Source: Natrarchaeobaculum aegyptiacum
Lineage (GTDB): Archaea > Halobacteriota > Halobacteria > Halobacteriales > Natrialbaceae
Length of the DNA: 64,000 bases
Direction of reading: 5' to 3'
Assembly: GCF_002156705.1 (NCBI RefSeq)
Contig: NZ_CP019893.1
Location: forward strand, 3,286,001 to 3,350,000
The translations under genes and the position numbers were made by a program. The notes below the pieces were generated by a model that had not been told where the DNA came from, made no database searches, and saw nothing but the letters and a program-made list of their open reading frames with translations. This document shows positions 43,761-53,074 of this stretch, piece by piece (the first letter of the stretch is position 1; the number at the start of each line of letters is the position of its first letter).

Positions 43761-44564
43761 CTACCCCTCGACCGGCTCGACGAGGGACGGCTCGTCCGTC
43801 GAAGGATCGTTCACCCGCGTCGAGACCGGGTGGGCGCACATCCCGCTGTCTGGGTGAGGCCCGAGGAGTGCCTGTGGATGGTCGTCGGTCAGCCACGTCG
43901 CTTCGGTACCGGCCTCGGGAATCACTGCCATCCGATGGTGGAGGTCGGCGACGAGGTCGTTTGGCCGCGTCGTGACGATGGTGAACGTCTCGAGTGGGTG
44001 CTCGTCGTCGTTCTGACCGCCCGACTCGAGACCGCCACCGAAATCGTCCAGTCCGACCTGTGTGGTGTCAGCGTCGGTATCGGACTCTCGTCGTTCCCAG
44101 AGCCCTGCCATCGCGAACGGCCGTCCGTCCTCGAACGCGATCCAGTACGGCTGCCGTCCAGAGTCAGTGTCGACCCACTCGTAGAAGCCGTCGGCCAGCA
44201 CGAGACACCGACCCGCCGCAGGCGTCTCGAGCTCTCTTTCACTCCGTTCAAGAGAACACCGACCCGCCGCAGGCGTCTCGAGCTCTCTTTCACGTTCTTC
44301 AGAAGACCGACGGTACGCCGCCCGAAATGTCGGCTTTTCGTCGATCGTCTCCGCCCGCGCGTTGATCACTCGATCGCCGTCGGCCCAGGACGGTCGCAGC
44401 CCCCACTCGAGTCGCTGGATCGTCTCCGGGCGCTCGTCGGTGATCACCCACAGACGCTGGCCCGGCGCGGCGTTGTAGCGCTTCCGGTAGGCCCCCTCGA
44501 TCCGCGCGTCGAACCGCTCTTCGAGCGTCTCCGGGTCGACGAACAACGTATAGCGGCCACACAT
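43761..44564 (-). CDS. SRAP (YedK/HMCES)-family abasic-site protein with internal duplication
   Basis: A 267-residue protein that in this family shields abasic sites in single-stranded DNA by bonding through Cys2. The N-terminus MCGRYTLF supplies Cys2, and NARAET, DGFYEW and HHRMAVI supply the other active-site residues. Between FRAAYRR and LVLADGFYEW there is an insert in which 17 residues occur twice (ELETPAAGRC shown in both copies). In DNA this is a 38-bp direct repeat at 51-bp spacing. The insert keeps the frame. Function is likely kept, since the catalytic residues lie outside it. Confidence 0.9.
   Translation of the reverse strand: MCGRYTLFVDPETLEERFDARIEGAYRKRYNAAPGQRLWVITDERPETIQRLEWGLRPSWADGDRVINARAETIDEKPTFRAAYRRSSEERERELETPAAGRCSLERSERELETPAAGRCLVLADGFYEWVDTDSGRQPYWIAFEDGRPFAMAGLWERRESDTDADTTQVGLDDFGGGLESGGQNDDEHPLETFTIVTTRPNDLVADLHHRMAVIPEAGTEATWLTDDHPQALLGPHPDSGMCAHPVSTRVNDPSTDEPSLVEPVEG
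44206..44294. repeat. In-frame tandem repeat inside the SRAP gene
   Basis: A 38-bp sequence at 44206-44243 recurs exactly at 44257-44294. The 51-bp period adds 17 residues. Identical DNA in both copies suggests the duplication is recent. Confidence 0.85.
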
Positions 44565-44788
44565 GAACGGGTATCCGTCTTCTGGACAACTAACTCCAGC
44601 GGTGTTTGGCTATCGTGTCAGAAACTCATGGACGGGAATTCGAACAGGTGCGAGACGTTCCGGGGATGCGGCCTCACTCCGTTCGGTCGCCCGTGCTCGC
44701 GACTCGAATGGGCAACTTCCGTTTCTCGCCTCCGAGTTCCGGTGGCTCACGCAGCTACGCGGCGCTCGTCGGTTCGAACTCGAAAAAG

Positions 44789-44870
44789 CGCCAGGACGGG
44801 GATTTGAACCCCGAATCCCGAAAGGGAACACGCTTTCCAGGCGTGCGCCTTACCGTTCGGCCATCCTGGC
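44789..44870 (-). tRNA. tRNA-Ser (anticodon GGA)
   Basis: Minus-strand gene of 82 bases with acceptor GCCAGGA/TCCTGGC and discriminator G. The anticodon stem CACGC/GCGTG encloses CTGGAAA, giving anticodon GGA. A long variable arm (CCC-TTTC-GGG) marks a class II tRNA, and the T-arm CGGGG-TTCAAAT-CCCCG is perfect. No intron or encoded CCA. It lies between the SRAP and RidA genes. Confidence 0.95.
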
Positions 44871-44966
44871 CTGATTAGACGTAGCCGCGTCGGTCGTTTA
44901 ACTCTTACTTTTGGGTGGCGCAACCGTGTTCCGTGGGTGCATTCAACACGACGGTTCGAACTGCCG

Positions 44967-45347
44967 CTACTCGAGGCTCGCGACGGCTTCGATCTCGATA
45001 CCGACGCCTTTCGGGAGGGCGGCGACCTCGAAGGCACTGCGGGCTGGTGGTTCGTCCTCGAAGTAGGTTGCGTAGGTTTCGTTCACGACCTCGAAGTCGT
45101 CGATGTCGTCGAGGAAGATGGTCACCTTCAGGAGGTCGTCGGCGCTCGCGCCTTCGGCCTCGAGAATGGCCAGGACGTTGTCGAGGGCCTGTTCGGTCTG
45201 GACGTCGATCGGTTCGTCCGACAGAATGTCGCCGTCGGGGGTCGCCGGGATCTGGCCGGCGGTAAAGAGCAGGGAGTCGTCGGTAGTCGCCTGGCTGTAC
45301 GCGCCGACTGCGGCCGGTGCGTCGTCGGTTTCGACGGTGCGTTTCAT
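44967..45347 (-). CDS. ridA: RidA-family imine/enamine deaminase
   Basis: A 126-residue RidA protein that clears reactive enamines made by PLP enzymes, such as the threonine ammonia-lyase encoded 3 kb away. Family marks are AVGAYSQA, LFTAGQIP, LLKVTIFL and PPARSAFEVAALP with the Arg that holds the substrate carboxylate. Full length. TTTATA is 27 nt before its ATG on the minus strand. Confidence 0.93.
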   Translation of the reverse strand: MKRTVETDDAPAAVGAYSQATTDDSLLFTAGQIPATPDGDILSDEPIDVQTEQALDNVLAILEAEGASADDLLKVTIFLDDIDDFEVVNETYATYFEDEPPARSAFEVAALPKGVGIEIEAVASLE

Positions 45348-45371
45348 GCACGAGTCATCTCGCTGGCGGAG

Positions 45372-45377
45372 TATAAA
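45372..45377 (-). promoter_or_regulatory. TATA-like box of ridA
   Basis: TTTATA on the minus strand, centred 27 nt before the ATG at 45347. Confidence 0.5.
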
Positions 45378-45507
45378 GCCATCCGGCGGCGGATGCCTCC
45401 TCGATCGGTCATAGAAATTGTTTGTCTCGCGCGTGCGATCGTTGAATCTGCCCAGATCGTCTCTGATCAGTAACTATTTACTGGTCGACGCCGTCGGATC
45501 GCCTACG

Positions 45508-45765
45508 ATGACAGTCCTCTCGACGGAAGACGAAGGGAAGTTCCTGATGGACGTCAGGGGCGAACAGATCGGCATCGTCACCGAAGTCGATCCGATCGAA
45601 CAGGTCGCCTACGTCGATCCGGAACCGAGCCTCACGAACGCGTGGATTCAGAGCCTCGGCCGCGGCAGCGCCGGTGACGACGACCTCGAGATCCCCGCCG
45701 AGAACGTCGCGACGGTGACCGACTCCGAAATCCGCGTCGACGCGGATCTGAGTAGCGAGGCGTAG
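45508..45765 (+). CDS. PRC-barrel-like small haloarchaeal protein
   Basis: An 85-residue acidic protein. VRGEQIGIVTEVDPIEQVAYVDPEPSL looks like a PRC-barrel strand set, and IPAENVATVTDSEIRV closes it. PRC-barrel proteins bind RNA or other proteins; no specific role can be given. TATTTA lies about 30 nt before the ATG. The frame is open 90 nt upstream, but that part is not haloarchaeal in composition. Confidence 0.6.
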   Translation: MTVLSTEDEGKFLMDVRGEQIGIVTEVDPIEQVAYVDPEPSLTNAWIQSLGRGSAGDDDLEIPAENVATVTDSEIRVDADLSSEA

Positions 45766-45845
45766 CCTCGCCCGCTCGAACCCGAAACACCTCGAGAGGC
45801 GGCCGACGGCCCCGAACCGTGACCGCTCGAGGCTGGAACAGCAGC

Positions 45846-45855
45846 TTTATTTTAT
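45846..45855 (+). promoter_or_regulatory. TATA-like box of the ABC-2 operon
   Basis: TTTATTTTAT is centred about 26 nt before the permease ATG at 45876. Confidence 0.5.
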
Positions 45856-45875
45856 CCTGCTTACATTTTTCGGTG

Positions 45876-46766
45876 ATGCGATGGTTCCCGCTCGCGCGCG
45901 AAGAGGCCAGAGCGCTCGTGACCGCCAAGGGCGTCTGGCTACTCGCGCTCGCCCTCCCGTTGTGGACGTATCGGCCCACCTACGACACCTGGGACGCACT
46001 CGGTTCGAATATGACGATCGGGTTCGTCCAGTACGGTGCTGCAGTCCTGTTGCCACTGGCTGCGATCGCGCTGTGTTATCGGACGGTCGTCGGGGAGCGA
46101 GCCGATGGACGACTGAAAATCGTTCTCGGATTACCGCTCACGCGCGGCGACGTGTTACTGGGGAAACTCGTCGGCCGGACGATCGGAATCGCGATTCCGT
46201 CACTCGTGGCCCTCGGCCTCGTGACCGTCGTCGGTGTCGTGCGATTCGGATTCTTCGATCCACTTCGATATCTGGCGGTTCTGTCCGTGACGCTGCTGTA
46301 CCTCGCGACGCTCGTCTCGATCGTCGTCAGCGTCTCGGCGATCGCCGAACGGGCAGCGACGGTCGCGGCGACGCTGTTCGTCGGACTGCTCGTGGTGTTC
46401 GAACTGCTCTGGCGAGAAGTGGCGACGATGCTGTACTCGAGGCTGACCGGCGTTCCGGTCACCCTGTACGATCCGCCTGCCGACGGCCGGCTGTTTCTGC
46501 TGGATCGACTCTCACCGTCGGGTGCCTACAACACCGTGACGAACTGGCTGCTCGAGACCGGGAACTCGGCTGCGTTTCACAACAGCGTCGTGAGTGAACT
46601 CCAGCCGGGGACCGGGGTAAACGTCCTCGTGGTCGACACCACTTTCGATAGCGGCACTGTCCCGTGGTATCTCCACGAGTCGGGCGGGCTGGTCATCCTT
46701 TTCGCCTGGGGACTGGTGCCACTTGCGATCGCCTACTACCGGTTCGATCGAGGTGACCTCGCGTGA
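45876..46766 (+). CDS. ABC-2 type (NosY-like) transporter permease
   Basis: A 296-residue membrane protein with six or seven helices. The VVGERADGRLKIVLGLPLTRGDVLLGKL stretch between early helices is typical of ABC-2 permeases, which in NosY-like forms serve export or assembly in the membrane. It is followed by its ATPase with a 4-bp overlap and then a Tat lipoprotein gene. The substrate is unknown. Confidence 0.82.
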   Translation: MRWFPLAREEARALVTAKGVWLLALALPLWTYRPTYDTWDALGSNMTIGFVQYGAAVLLPLAAIALCYRTVVGERADGRLKIVLGLPLTRGDVLLGKLVGRTIGIAIPSLVALGLVTVVGVVRFGFFDPLRYLAVLSVTLLYLATLVSIVVSVSAIAERAATVAATLFVGLLVVFELLWREVATMLYSRLTGVPVTLYDPPADGRLFLLDRLSPSGAYNTVTNWLLETGNSAAFHNSVVSELQPGTGVNVLVVDTTFDSGTVPWYLHESGGLVILFAWGLVPLAIAYYRFDRGDLA

Positions 46767-47776
46767 GCGGACGCGAGGAAGAAGAGACGACGACGGCCAT
46801 CGAAACCCACGGCCTGACGAAACGATACGGTTCCCACACGGCCGTCGACGACCTCTCCCTGTCGGTCGCCGAGGGGGAGATCTACGGCTTTCTCGGTCCC
46901 AACGGCGCGGGCAAGTCGACGACGATCGACCTCCTGATGGACTACGCGCGACCGACCGACGGGACCATCAGCGTCCTCGAGATGAGACCGCGGGCCGACG
47001 TCGTCGACGTCCACCAGCGGGTCGGTATCCTCCCGGACGGGTTTACCGTCTACGAGAACCGTACCGGTCGCGATCACCTGCGGCTCGTCATCGACACGAA
47101 ACGCGCCGACGACGATCCCGAGGGACTGCTAGAGCGCGTCGGGCTTGCGGACGCGATCGACGACGACGCGGGGAGCTACTCGCGAGGGATGTGCCAGCGC
47201 CTCGGACTCGCGATGGCGCTGGTCGGCGACCCCGACCTCCTCGTCCTCGACGAACCGTTCTCCGGGCTCGACCCCCACGGGATTCGGACGATCCGCGAGG
47301 TCGCCCACGAGGAGAACGACCGCGGGGCGACGGTGTTCTTCTCGAGTCACGTCCTCGGACAGGTCGAACTCGTCTGCGACCGGATCGGGATCCTCCACGA
47401 GGGGCAACTCGTCGCCGAAGGGACGCTCGAGGAACTGCGCGCGTCGGCTCCCGTGGCGACGGATCTGGATCTCGTCGTCGACGGTGATGCCGAGCGAGCG
47501 CGCCGAGTGGCCGCCGCTGTCGATGGTGTGGTCGGAGCCTCCGTCCCCTCCGCCGCGAACGCGGCGACCTCGTCGGAATCCGGCCTCGTCGGGACGGCCG
47601 ACGGCCAGACGGTGTCTGTTCGCCTCGAGTCGGCCGATCGACAGGAAGCAGTTCTCGAGGCGGTCGAGAACTCCGGCGTCTCGATCCGCCGGACGGACGT
47701 CACAGAGCCGTCGATCGAATCACTCTTCGTCGCTCACACCGACGAGCCGGCGATCGAATCTGCGGGTGAACGGTGA
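46763..47776 (+). CDS. ABC transporter ATPase (NosF-like)
   Basis: A 337-residue ATPase starting at GTG 46763. Walker A is GPNGAGKST, Walker B LLVLDEPFSGLDP and the switch His is in SSHVLGQ. The signature reads YSRGMCQRL, where the usual form is LSGGMxQR; the second Gly is kept. A C-terminal extension of about 100 residues follows the ATPase core. It overlaps the permease by four bases and the lipoprotein by one, so three genes form an operon. Confidence 0.88.
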   Translation: MSGREEEETTTAIETHGLTKRYGSHTAVDDLSLSVAEGEIYGFLGPNGAGKSTTIDLLMDYARPTDGTISVLEMRPRADVVDVHQRVGILPDGFTVYENRTGRDHLRLVIDTKRADDDPEGLLERVGLADAIDDDAGSYSRGMCQRLGLAMALVGDPDLLVLDEPFSGLDPHGIRTIREVAHEENDRGATVFFSSHVLGQVELVCDRIGILHEGQLVAEGTLEELRASAPVATDLDLVVDGDAERARRVAAAVDGVVGASVPSAANAATSSESGLVGTADGQTVSVRLESADRQEAVLEAVENSGVSIRRTDVTEPSIESLFVAHTDEPAIESAGER

Positions 47777-48528
47777 TGGAGCCGAACGAGAACGATCACC
47801 CGAGCGGTCGCCGCCCGACGCTTCGCCGGCGCACGATGCTCGGAGCCGTCGTCGGCTCGACGACCCTCCTCGCGGGCTGTCTGGGCGACACCGAGTTCTC
47901 GATCACCGGCGTCCGCGACCCGGACGACGTCCGCGGACCGCCGTCGTTCGACCTCGACGTGCTCGATCCGGACATTCTCGTCGACTCGCCGGGCGCGTTC
48001 GAACTGTCGGTGACGAACGACAGCGACGAGCCGATCGAACTCGTCAGCCTCGGGGTTCGACCGTTCGGCGTCCTCGAGTTACACGGCACCTCAGGGTACG
48101 GCAGGAGTCGAGTCAGACTGTACAGCGAGGCCTACGAGGAAAGCGACCACCTCGACTTCAGACGGGACGGCATGAGCTTCAGCAGGCCGGAACTGGTGCG
48201 GAAACTCGAGCCCGCCGAAACGACGTCGCGCACGTTCCAGATATGGGGCGAGTGGGTGCCAAATTCCGACGGGACGTACGCGCTTACGGGGAGAGGGGGT
48301 GACGAACCGGTCGTGCGGTATCGACGACCGGACGACGCCAGCGGAGAGTCGGCCACAGACGGCGGGAACGCCGGATCCGAGACAGGAGACGAAAGCGCCA
48401 GCACCGGCGTGGCCGACGGTGGCGAGCACGGTGACGAGAACGACGACGGAGGCCTGCTGGCTGGCACCGCGATCGACCCTGACGTCGAGTTCCGGATCGA
48501 GACCCGGAGTCGACTTCCGTTTCGATAG
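47776..48528 (+). CDS. Tat-exported lipoprotein of unknown function
   Basis: A 250-residue secreted protein with a Tat motif (LRRRTMLGA) and lipobox LAGC. The mature part has an Ig-like DPGAFELSVTNDSDEPIELVSLG-type region around 75-95, then a low-complexity acidic Gly/Ser-rich stretch (about 185-225). Its ATG overlaps the stop of the ATPase gene (TGATG), so it belongs to the ABC-2 operon and may be the outer partner. I know no closer family. It converges with ilvA, 15 bp away. Confidence 0.72.
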   Translation: MEPNENDHPSGRRPTLRRRTMLGAVVGSTTLLAGCLGDTEFSITGVRDPDDVRGPPSFDLDVLDPDILVDSPGAFELSVTNDSDEPIELVSLGVRPFGVLELHGTSGYGRSRVRLYSEAYEESDHLDFRRDGMSFSRPELVRKLEPAETTSRTFQIWGEWVPNSDGTYALTGRGGDEPVVRYRRPDDASGESATDGGNAGSETGDESASTGVADGGEHGDENDDGGLLAGTAIDPDVEFRIETRSRLPFR

Positions 48529-48543
48529 ATTCGATCCAGAATC

Positions 48544-49755
48544 TTAGGCCAGCACGTCGACGTCGTACCCCGCTTCGCGCATATCTGCGAGGAACGCCTC
48601 GACGTGGTCGGGGCCGCGCATCTCGAGTTCGATCTCTACCTCGGTGTCGCTCATGTTCACGTCTCGAGAGGTCCGGTCGTGGTGGATGGCGTAGATGTTC
48701 GCCCGGTGGGCGGTGAAGATCTCGAGGAGGTCCTCGAGTGCGCCGGGGCGGTCCGTGAGCACGGTACGGATCTTGAGGTAGCGGCCGGTCTCGACCAGCC
48801 CGCGAACGATAACGTTCGTCAGCGTGTTGAGGTCGATGTTGCCGCCACAGAGAGCGGTGACGATCGTTTCGTCCTCGTCGAAGTCGAACTTCTCGAAGAG
48901 GACGGCTGCCAGTGGGACCGCCCCCGCCCCTTCGACCACCGTCTTCGAGCGCTCGAGCAGGTGGACGATAGTCATCGCGGTCTCCGGGTCCGAGACGGTA
49001 ACGATCTCGTCGACGTACTCACGGATGTGCTCGAAGGTTCGCTCGCCGATAGTGCGGGTAGCGATCCCGTCGGCGATCGTCTCGACGCCCTCGAGGGTGA
49101 CGCGCTCGCCGCGCTCGAGCGATTCTTTGGCGCTCGAGGCCCCCTCGGCCTGGACGCCGATGACGCGCGTGTCGGGTTTTTGCTCCTTGATCGCCGTCGC
49201 GATACCGCTGATGAGGCCGCCGCCGCCGATGGGGACGACGACCGTATCGACGTTCGGGCAGTCTTCGAGGATCTCGAGGCCGATCGTCCCCTGGCCGGCC
49301 ATGACCATCTCGTCGTCGAACGCGTGGACGTAAGTTCGATCTTCCTCGCGTTCGATCTCGTGGGCGCGGTCGGCGGCGGCGTCGTAATCCCGACCCGAAA
49401 GGACGACCTCGGCACCGTAGCTGCGCGTCGCCTTCACCTTCGCGATGGGTGCGTGCTCGGGCATCACGATCTTCGCGTCGACGCCGGCTCTCGTCGCTGC
49501 AAGGGCGACTCCCTGTGCGTGGTTGCCCGCGCTCGCGGTGACGACGCCGGCGTCTTTCTGCTCCGCCGAAAGCGTGGCGATGCGATTGGTCGCACCGCGG
49601 ATCTTGAACGCCCCGGTCCGCTGGAAGTTCTCGAGTTTCAGGTGAACGTCCGCACCCGTCATCGACGAGTAGGTGTACGAGTGCTCGAGCGGGGTGCGCC
49701 TGGCGGTCTTCTGGACCCGTTCGCGAGCCTCGAGGACGTCGTCGAGTTCGATCAT
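48544..49755 (-). CDS. ilvA: Threonine ammonia-lyase (threonine dehydratase)
   Basis: A 403-residue PLP enzyme that turns threonine into 2-oxobutanoate and ammonia, the first step to isoleucine. The PLP lysine is in GAFKIRGATN, the phosphate loop is VPIGGGGLISG and SAGNHAQGVA is present. A C-terminal ACT-like domain (about 325-403) suggests feedback control. RidA, which removes its reactive product, is encoded nearby. ATG 49755 has TATTTACT 26 nt upstream; the upstream open frame is not real. Confidence 0.93.
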   Translation of the reverse strand: MIELDDVLEARERVQKTARRTPLEHSYTYSSMTGADVHLKLENFQRTGAFKIRGATNRIATLSAEQKDAGVVTASAGNHAQGVALAATRAGVDAKIVMPEHAPIAKVKATRSYGAEVVLSGRDYDAAADRAHEIEREEDRTYVHAFDDEMVMAGQGTIGLEILEDCPNVDTVVVPIGGGGLISGIATAIKEQKPDTRVIGVQAEGASSAKESLERGERVTLEGVETIADGIATRTIGERTFEHIREYVDEIVTVSDPETAMTIVHLLERSKTVVEGAGAVPLAAVLFEKFDFDEDETIVTALCGGNIDLNTLTNVIVRGLVETGRYLKIRTVLTDRPGALEDLLEIFTAHRANIYAIHHDRTSRDVNMSDTEVEIELEMRGPDHVEAFLADMREAGYDVDVLA

Positions 49756-49776
49756 ATCGGCACTTGTCTGGCGGCG

Positions 49777-49784
49777 AGTAAATA
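49777..49784 (-). promoter_or_regulatory. TATA-like box of ilvA
   Basis: TATTTACT on the minus strand, centred 26 nt before the ATG at 49755. Confidence 0.5.
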
Positions 49785-49819
49785 CTGTCCGGCAGCGGGC
49801 TCGAAGAATGGGCGGCGAG

Positions 49820-50929
49820 CTACCGGCGGAGGATGAGTTTGAGGACGTCCTCGTCTTCGAGGACGTGTTCGGTACCGACCTGCTGTTCGTCGTGGGTGGC
49901 GCTTGGGCCGCTGACGCGGGCGAAGCGGAACCGCGCTTCCATCTCGCCGCCGAGTTTTTCGATGGCCTCGCCGACGGTCGTCCCTTCCTCGACGACCAGC
50001 GGCTCTTCCCAGTCGACACCGCGCCCGGGTTTGTCCATGTAGACGCGGATCAGCCCGAGGTTCTCCCAGATACGGTCTTTGAGCGCCTCGAGGCCCTTCT
50101 CCTTGGCGGCGCTGATGAAGGTCACCTCCTCTGGATCGAGGTCGCGCTCGCGGAGTTGTTCGTCGACCGTCTCCTTGTAGGAGGGTTCGATGAGGTCGAC
50201 CTTGTTCACGCACGTGATCGAGGGGATGTATTCGCGATTTTCCATCAGACCGTCGACCAGCCGGTCGATGGTGACGTTCTCCTGGAGGTTCACGTCGGCA
50301 TTGACGTAGCCGTGTTCGCGAAGGACGTCGCCGATCGTCTGCTCGTCCAAGTCCTGCTCGGTGCTCGAGGTGATCTTGATGCCGTCTTTGACCTTGGGGC
50401 GGACGGTCACCCGCGGGGGCTGCTGGTCGACGCGGATGTTGATGTCGTACAGCTCCTCTTGCAGGCGGTCGTACTGGTCGATCTCGAAGACCGAGAGGAC
50501 GAAGACGATCAGGTCGGCGTTCCGGACGACGGCGAGCACCTGCTGGCCGTCACCTCGACCCGACGCCGCCCCCTCGATCAGCCCCGGCACGTCGAGCATC
50601 TGGATGTTCGCCCCGCGGTGCTGGAGCATTCCGGGGTTGACGTCGAGGGTGGTGAACTCGTAGGAGCCGGTCTCGCTCTCGGCGTTCGTCAGGGCGTTCA
50701 ACAGCGAGGACTTGCCGACGCTCGGGAAGCCAACGAGCGCAACCGTGGCGTCGCCGTGTTTCTCGACGGAGTAGCCGGTACCGCCGCCGGCGGAGCTCTG
50801 GTTCTGGAGCTTCTCTTTTTTCTCCGCGAGCTTCGACTTCAGCCGGCCGATGTGGGCCTCCGTCGACTTGTTGTAGGGCGTGTTGGCGATCTCCTCTTCG
50901 ATCTTCTCGATCTCCTCCTCGAGCCCCAT
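49820..50929 (-). CDS. drg: DRG-family GTPase
   Basis: A 369-residue GTPase of the developmentally regulated GTP-binding type, which is universal in archaea and eukaryotes and linked to ribosomes. G1 is GFPSVGKSS, G3 DVPGLIEGA, G4 NKVD. An N-terminal helix (EEEIEKIEEEIANTPYNKSTEAHIG) and C-terminal TGS domain (about 295-369) complete it. It lies upstream of ilvA on the same strand, separated by 64 bp, with an ilvA promoter between them. Confidence 0.95.
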   Translation of the reverse strand: MGLEEEIEKIEEEIANTPYNKSTEAHIGRLKSKLAEKKEKLQNQSSAGGGTGYSVEKHGDATVALVGFPSVGKSSLLNALTNAESETGSYEFTTLDVNPGMLQHRGANIQMLDVPGLIEGAASGRGDGQQVLAVVRNADLIVFVLSVFEIDQYDRLQEELYDINIRVDQQPPRVTVRPKVKDGIKITSSTEQDLDEQTIGDVLREHGYVNADVNLQENVTIDRLVDGLMENREYIPSITCVNKVDLIEPSYKETVDEQLRERDLDPEEVTFISAAKEKGLEALKDRIWENLGLIRVYMDKPGRGVDWEEPLVVEEGTTVGEAIEKLGGEMEARFRFARVSGPSATHDEQQVGTEHVLEDEDVLKLILRR

Positions 50930-51048
50930 TTGTGTCTGTCCCTATCCAGCAGGTCGTGCCGAAAAACACTTTCGAGACCGATGCCGGCGGCGTCGACTCG
51001 AGTCGTCTGCCACCGCCGCACGCGTGAGTCCTCTCGACTCCTCGTCGG

Positions 51049-53052
51049 TCAGAACGCGGCCGTCAGCAGGTTCCAGTACCACAGCAGCCACGAGAGCCCG
51101 AGGAGCGCGAGCGCGAGCACCGTCAGGTACGCCAGTCCGTACCGGTCGGTCGAGCCGGCCTCGAGGTCGCGGTGCTGGAGAACGCGCCACCACTCTCGGC
51201 CCACGAGCGCCGCCGTGACGAGCGAGGCGAGCGCGACGAGCGGGAGCACGGCGATCGTGACCCGAAGCAAGAGCGAGTAGCCGTAGACGAGCTGGTTCGG
51301 TTCGAGGACGACGTTCACCACCAGCCCGAGAACGAACGCACCGAGCAGGCCCAGACAGCCGAGCACCGCGATCCGAGGGCGGGTCAGGTGCCCCCGCATC
51401 TCGCCCCAGCCGCGCCGCCGGTAGGCGCTCGCCGGCCAGACCAGTATCGTCGAGACGAGCGCGAGCAGGGACACCGCGGCGAGTCCGCCCTGGAACGCTG
51501 TTCGTTCGTACCACGAGAGGCGCTCGAGCGGTGGCGACGGGGCGTCCAGATATAGCGTGTCGTCCTCGATAGCGAGACCCGTCGCACCGAGGCCGACGTC
51601 CGCGGGGTCACGGGGTTCGAAGACGCCCTGTTCGTCGGTCTCGACCCACTCCGTCGTCTCGCCCGTGAGTCCGGAGAGCTCGAGGACGCCCTCGTCGGTC
51701 ACGGTGACCGTGACGGTGTTGCCGAGCGTGAGGAGTTTCTCGTGAGTGGTCTGAAACCCAGTCGATCGGTATTCTCCCTCGAGCTGGTCCGTACGCTCTG
51801 CCGTTTCGGGGTTCGGCTCGCGCTCGTCTTCGGGTACCTCGCCGCCGTCGAGTCTGGCGTCCACGTAGCCGTCGAGCACCTCGACGAGACCGGGGGCAGG
51901 CGTGTTGAGGCTCACGAACAGCGCGCTGTCGTGCTCGGGGAAGAGGACGAACAGCGTCTGGAAGTACTCGGTTCCGCCAGTGTGCCAGACAATTTGCTCG
52001 CCGCGGTACTCACCGGTCATGTAACCGTACCCGACGCCGTCGAGTTCCGGATGGTTGGTCGCACGCTGGTCGAACATCTCGTCGACCGACTCGGCCTCTA
52101 CGATCTCGACGTCCTCGCCGTCGTCGGTCTCGAGGCTCCCGCTCTGCAGCTTCATCGTGGCGAAGGTCCCCATGTCGGTCGCAGTAGCGCTCATCGACCC
52201 AGCCGGTGGAACGCCGACGATGACAGGGTCGTCGGTGCGGAAGTCGTCGCCAAGCGGGACGTGACCCTGCGAAAGGGCACGATCGTCGGGAACGGGTTGC
52301 TCGAAGGTCGATTCCTCCATCGAGAGCGGCTCGAGAATCTCGGCTTCGACGTGGTCCTCGAATGGCTCGTCGTAGGCCTCCTGAACGACGAGCCCCGCCA
52401 GCGCGGTGCCGTGATTCGAGTAGGCGGCCGTTTCACCCGGCTCACGGACCTGTGTGGGCATCTCGTCTTCGAGTTTGCCCTCCCAGTCTTCGATCTCCTC
52501 GTGGTCGCCGACGAACAGCCCCTCGAGCCGATCTTCGTATCCGGGCGTGTGGGTGCCCAGGTGCTCGAGGGTCACCTCGTCGTCGCCCTCGAACTCGTAG
52601 TCGTCGAGGTACGTATCGATCGGTTCGTCCAGCTCGAGCGTGCCGTCCTCGACGCCCTGCATCACCGCGGTCCAGACGAACAGTTTCGCCACGGAGCCGA
52701 CCATGAATGCGGTCTCGTCGGGGTCGACCGGTTCGTCACCGTCAGCGTCGGCGTAGCCGTAGCCGCCGGTGTGGACGACCTCGTCCTCTTCGACGACTGC
52801 GACGGTCGCGCCGGCGATATCGTTCTCGGCGAGCACCTCCTCGAGCAGGTCGTCCATCCCTTCCTGAAGTTCGTCGTCGGTCTCCCAGCTCTCCGTTTCG
52901 ACTGATGCCCCGTCCTCGACCCCACCGTCGTGGCTGTCGCCGGCGGCGGGGGCGGCGAACGGAGCGACGAATCCGACGATCAGGACGAGACAGGCAGCGA
53001 GGACGAGTACCCGTCTGCTCGAGGGGTTCTCGGGCCAGACGTGATAGTTCAT
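51049..53052 (-). CDS. Membrane-anchored serine hydrolase of the beta-lactamase/PBP4* class
   Basis: A 667-residue protein. After an N-terminal signal or anchor helix (about 18-36) comes a class C beta-lactamase-like domain with SVAK (SxxK), YSNHG (YxN) and WHTGG motifs, so the Ser nucleophile is present. A beta-rich region follows, and the last 180 residues hold about four membrane helices. The natural substrate is unknown; archaea lack murein, so it is probably a peptidase or esterase. Its length suits the family with C-terminal membrane part. Confidence 0.85.
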   Translation of the reverse strand: MNYHVWPENPSSRRVLVLAACLVLIVGFVAPFAAPAAGDSHDGGVEDGASVETESWETDDELQEGMDDLLEEVLAENDIAGATVAVVEEDEVVHTGGYGYADADGDEPVDPDETAFMVGSVAKLFVWTAVMQGVEDGTLELDEPIDTYLDDYEFEGDDEVTLEHLGTHTPGYEDRLEGLFVGDHEEIEDWEGKLEDEMPTQVREPGETAAYSNHGTALAGLVVQEAYDEPFEDHVEAEILEPLSMEESTFEQPVPDDRALSQGHVPLGDDFRTDDPVIVGVPPAGSMSATATDMGTFATMKLQSGSLETDDGEDVEIVEAESVDEMFDQRATNHPELDGVGYGYMTGEYRGEQIVWHTGGTEYFQTLFVLFPEHDSALFVSLNTPAPGLVEVLDGYVDARLDGGEVPEDEREPNPETAERTDQLEGEYRSTGFQTTHEKLLTLGNTVTVTVTDEGVLELSGLTGETTEWVETDEQGVFEPRDPADVGLGATGLAIEDDTLYLDAPSPPLERLSWYERTAFQGGLAAVSLLALVSTILVWPASAYRRRGWGEMRGHLTRPRIAVLGCLGLLGAFVLGLVVNVVLEPNQLVYGYSLLLRVTIAVLPLVALASLVTAALVGREWWRVLQHRDLEAGSTDRYGLAYLTVLALALLGLSWLLWYWNLLTAAF

Positions 53053-53074
53053 GGACAACACCGATGTCGCCTTC

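Noticed and set aside
44563-44878. Small plus-strand frames across tRNA-Ser
   Set aside because: They read the tRNA in antisense.
48604-51280. Long plus-strand frames opposite ilvA and the DRG GTPase
   Set aside because: Both are shadows of well-recognised minus-strand genes.
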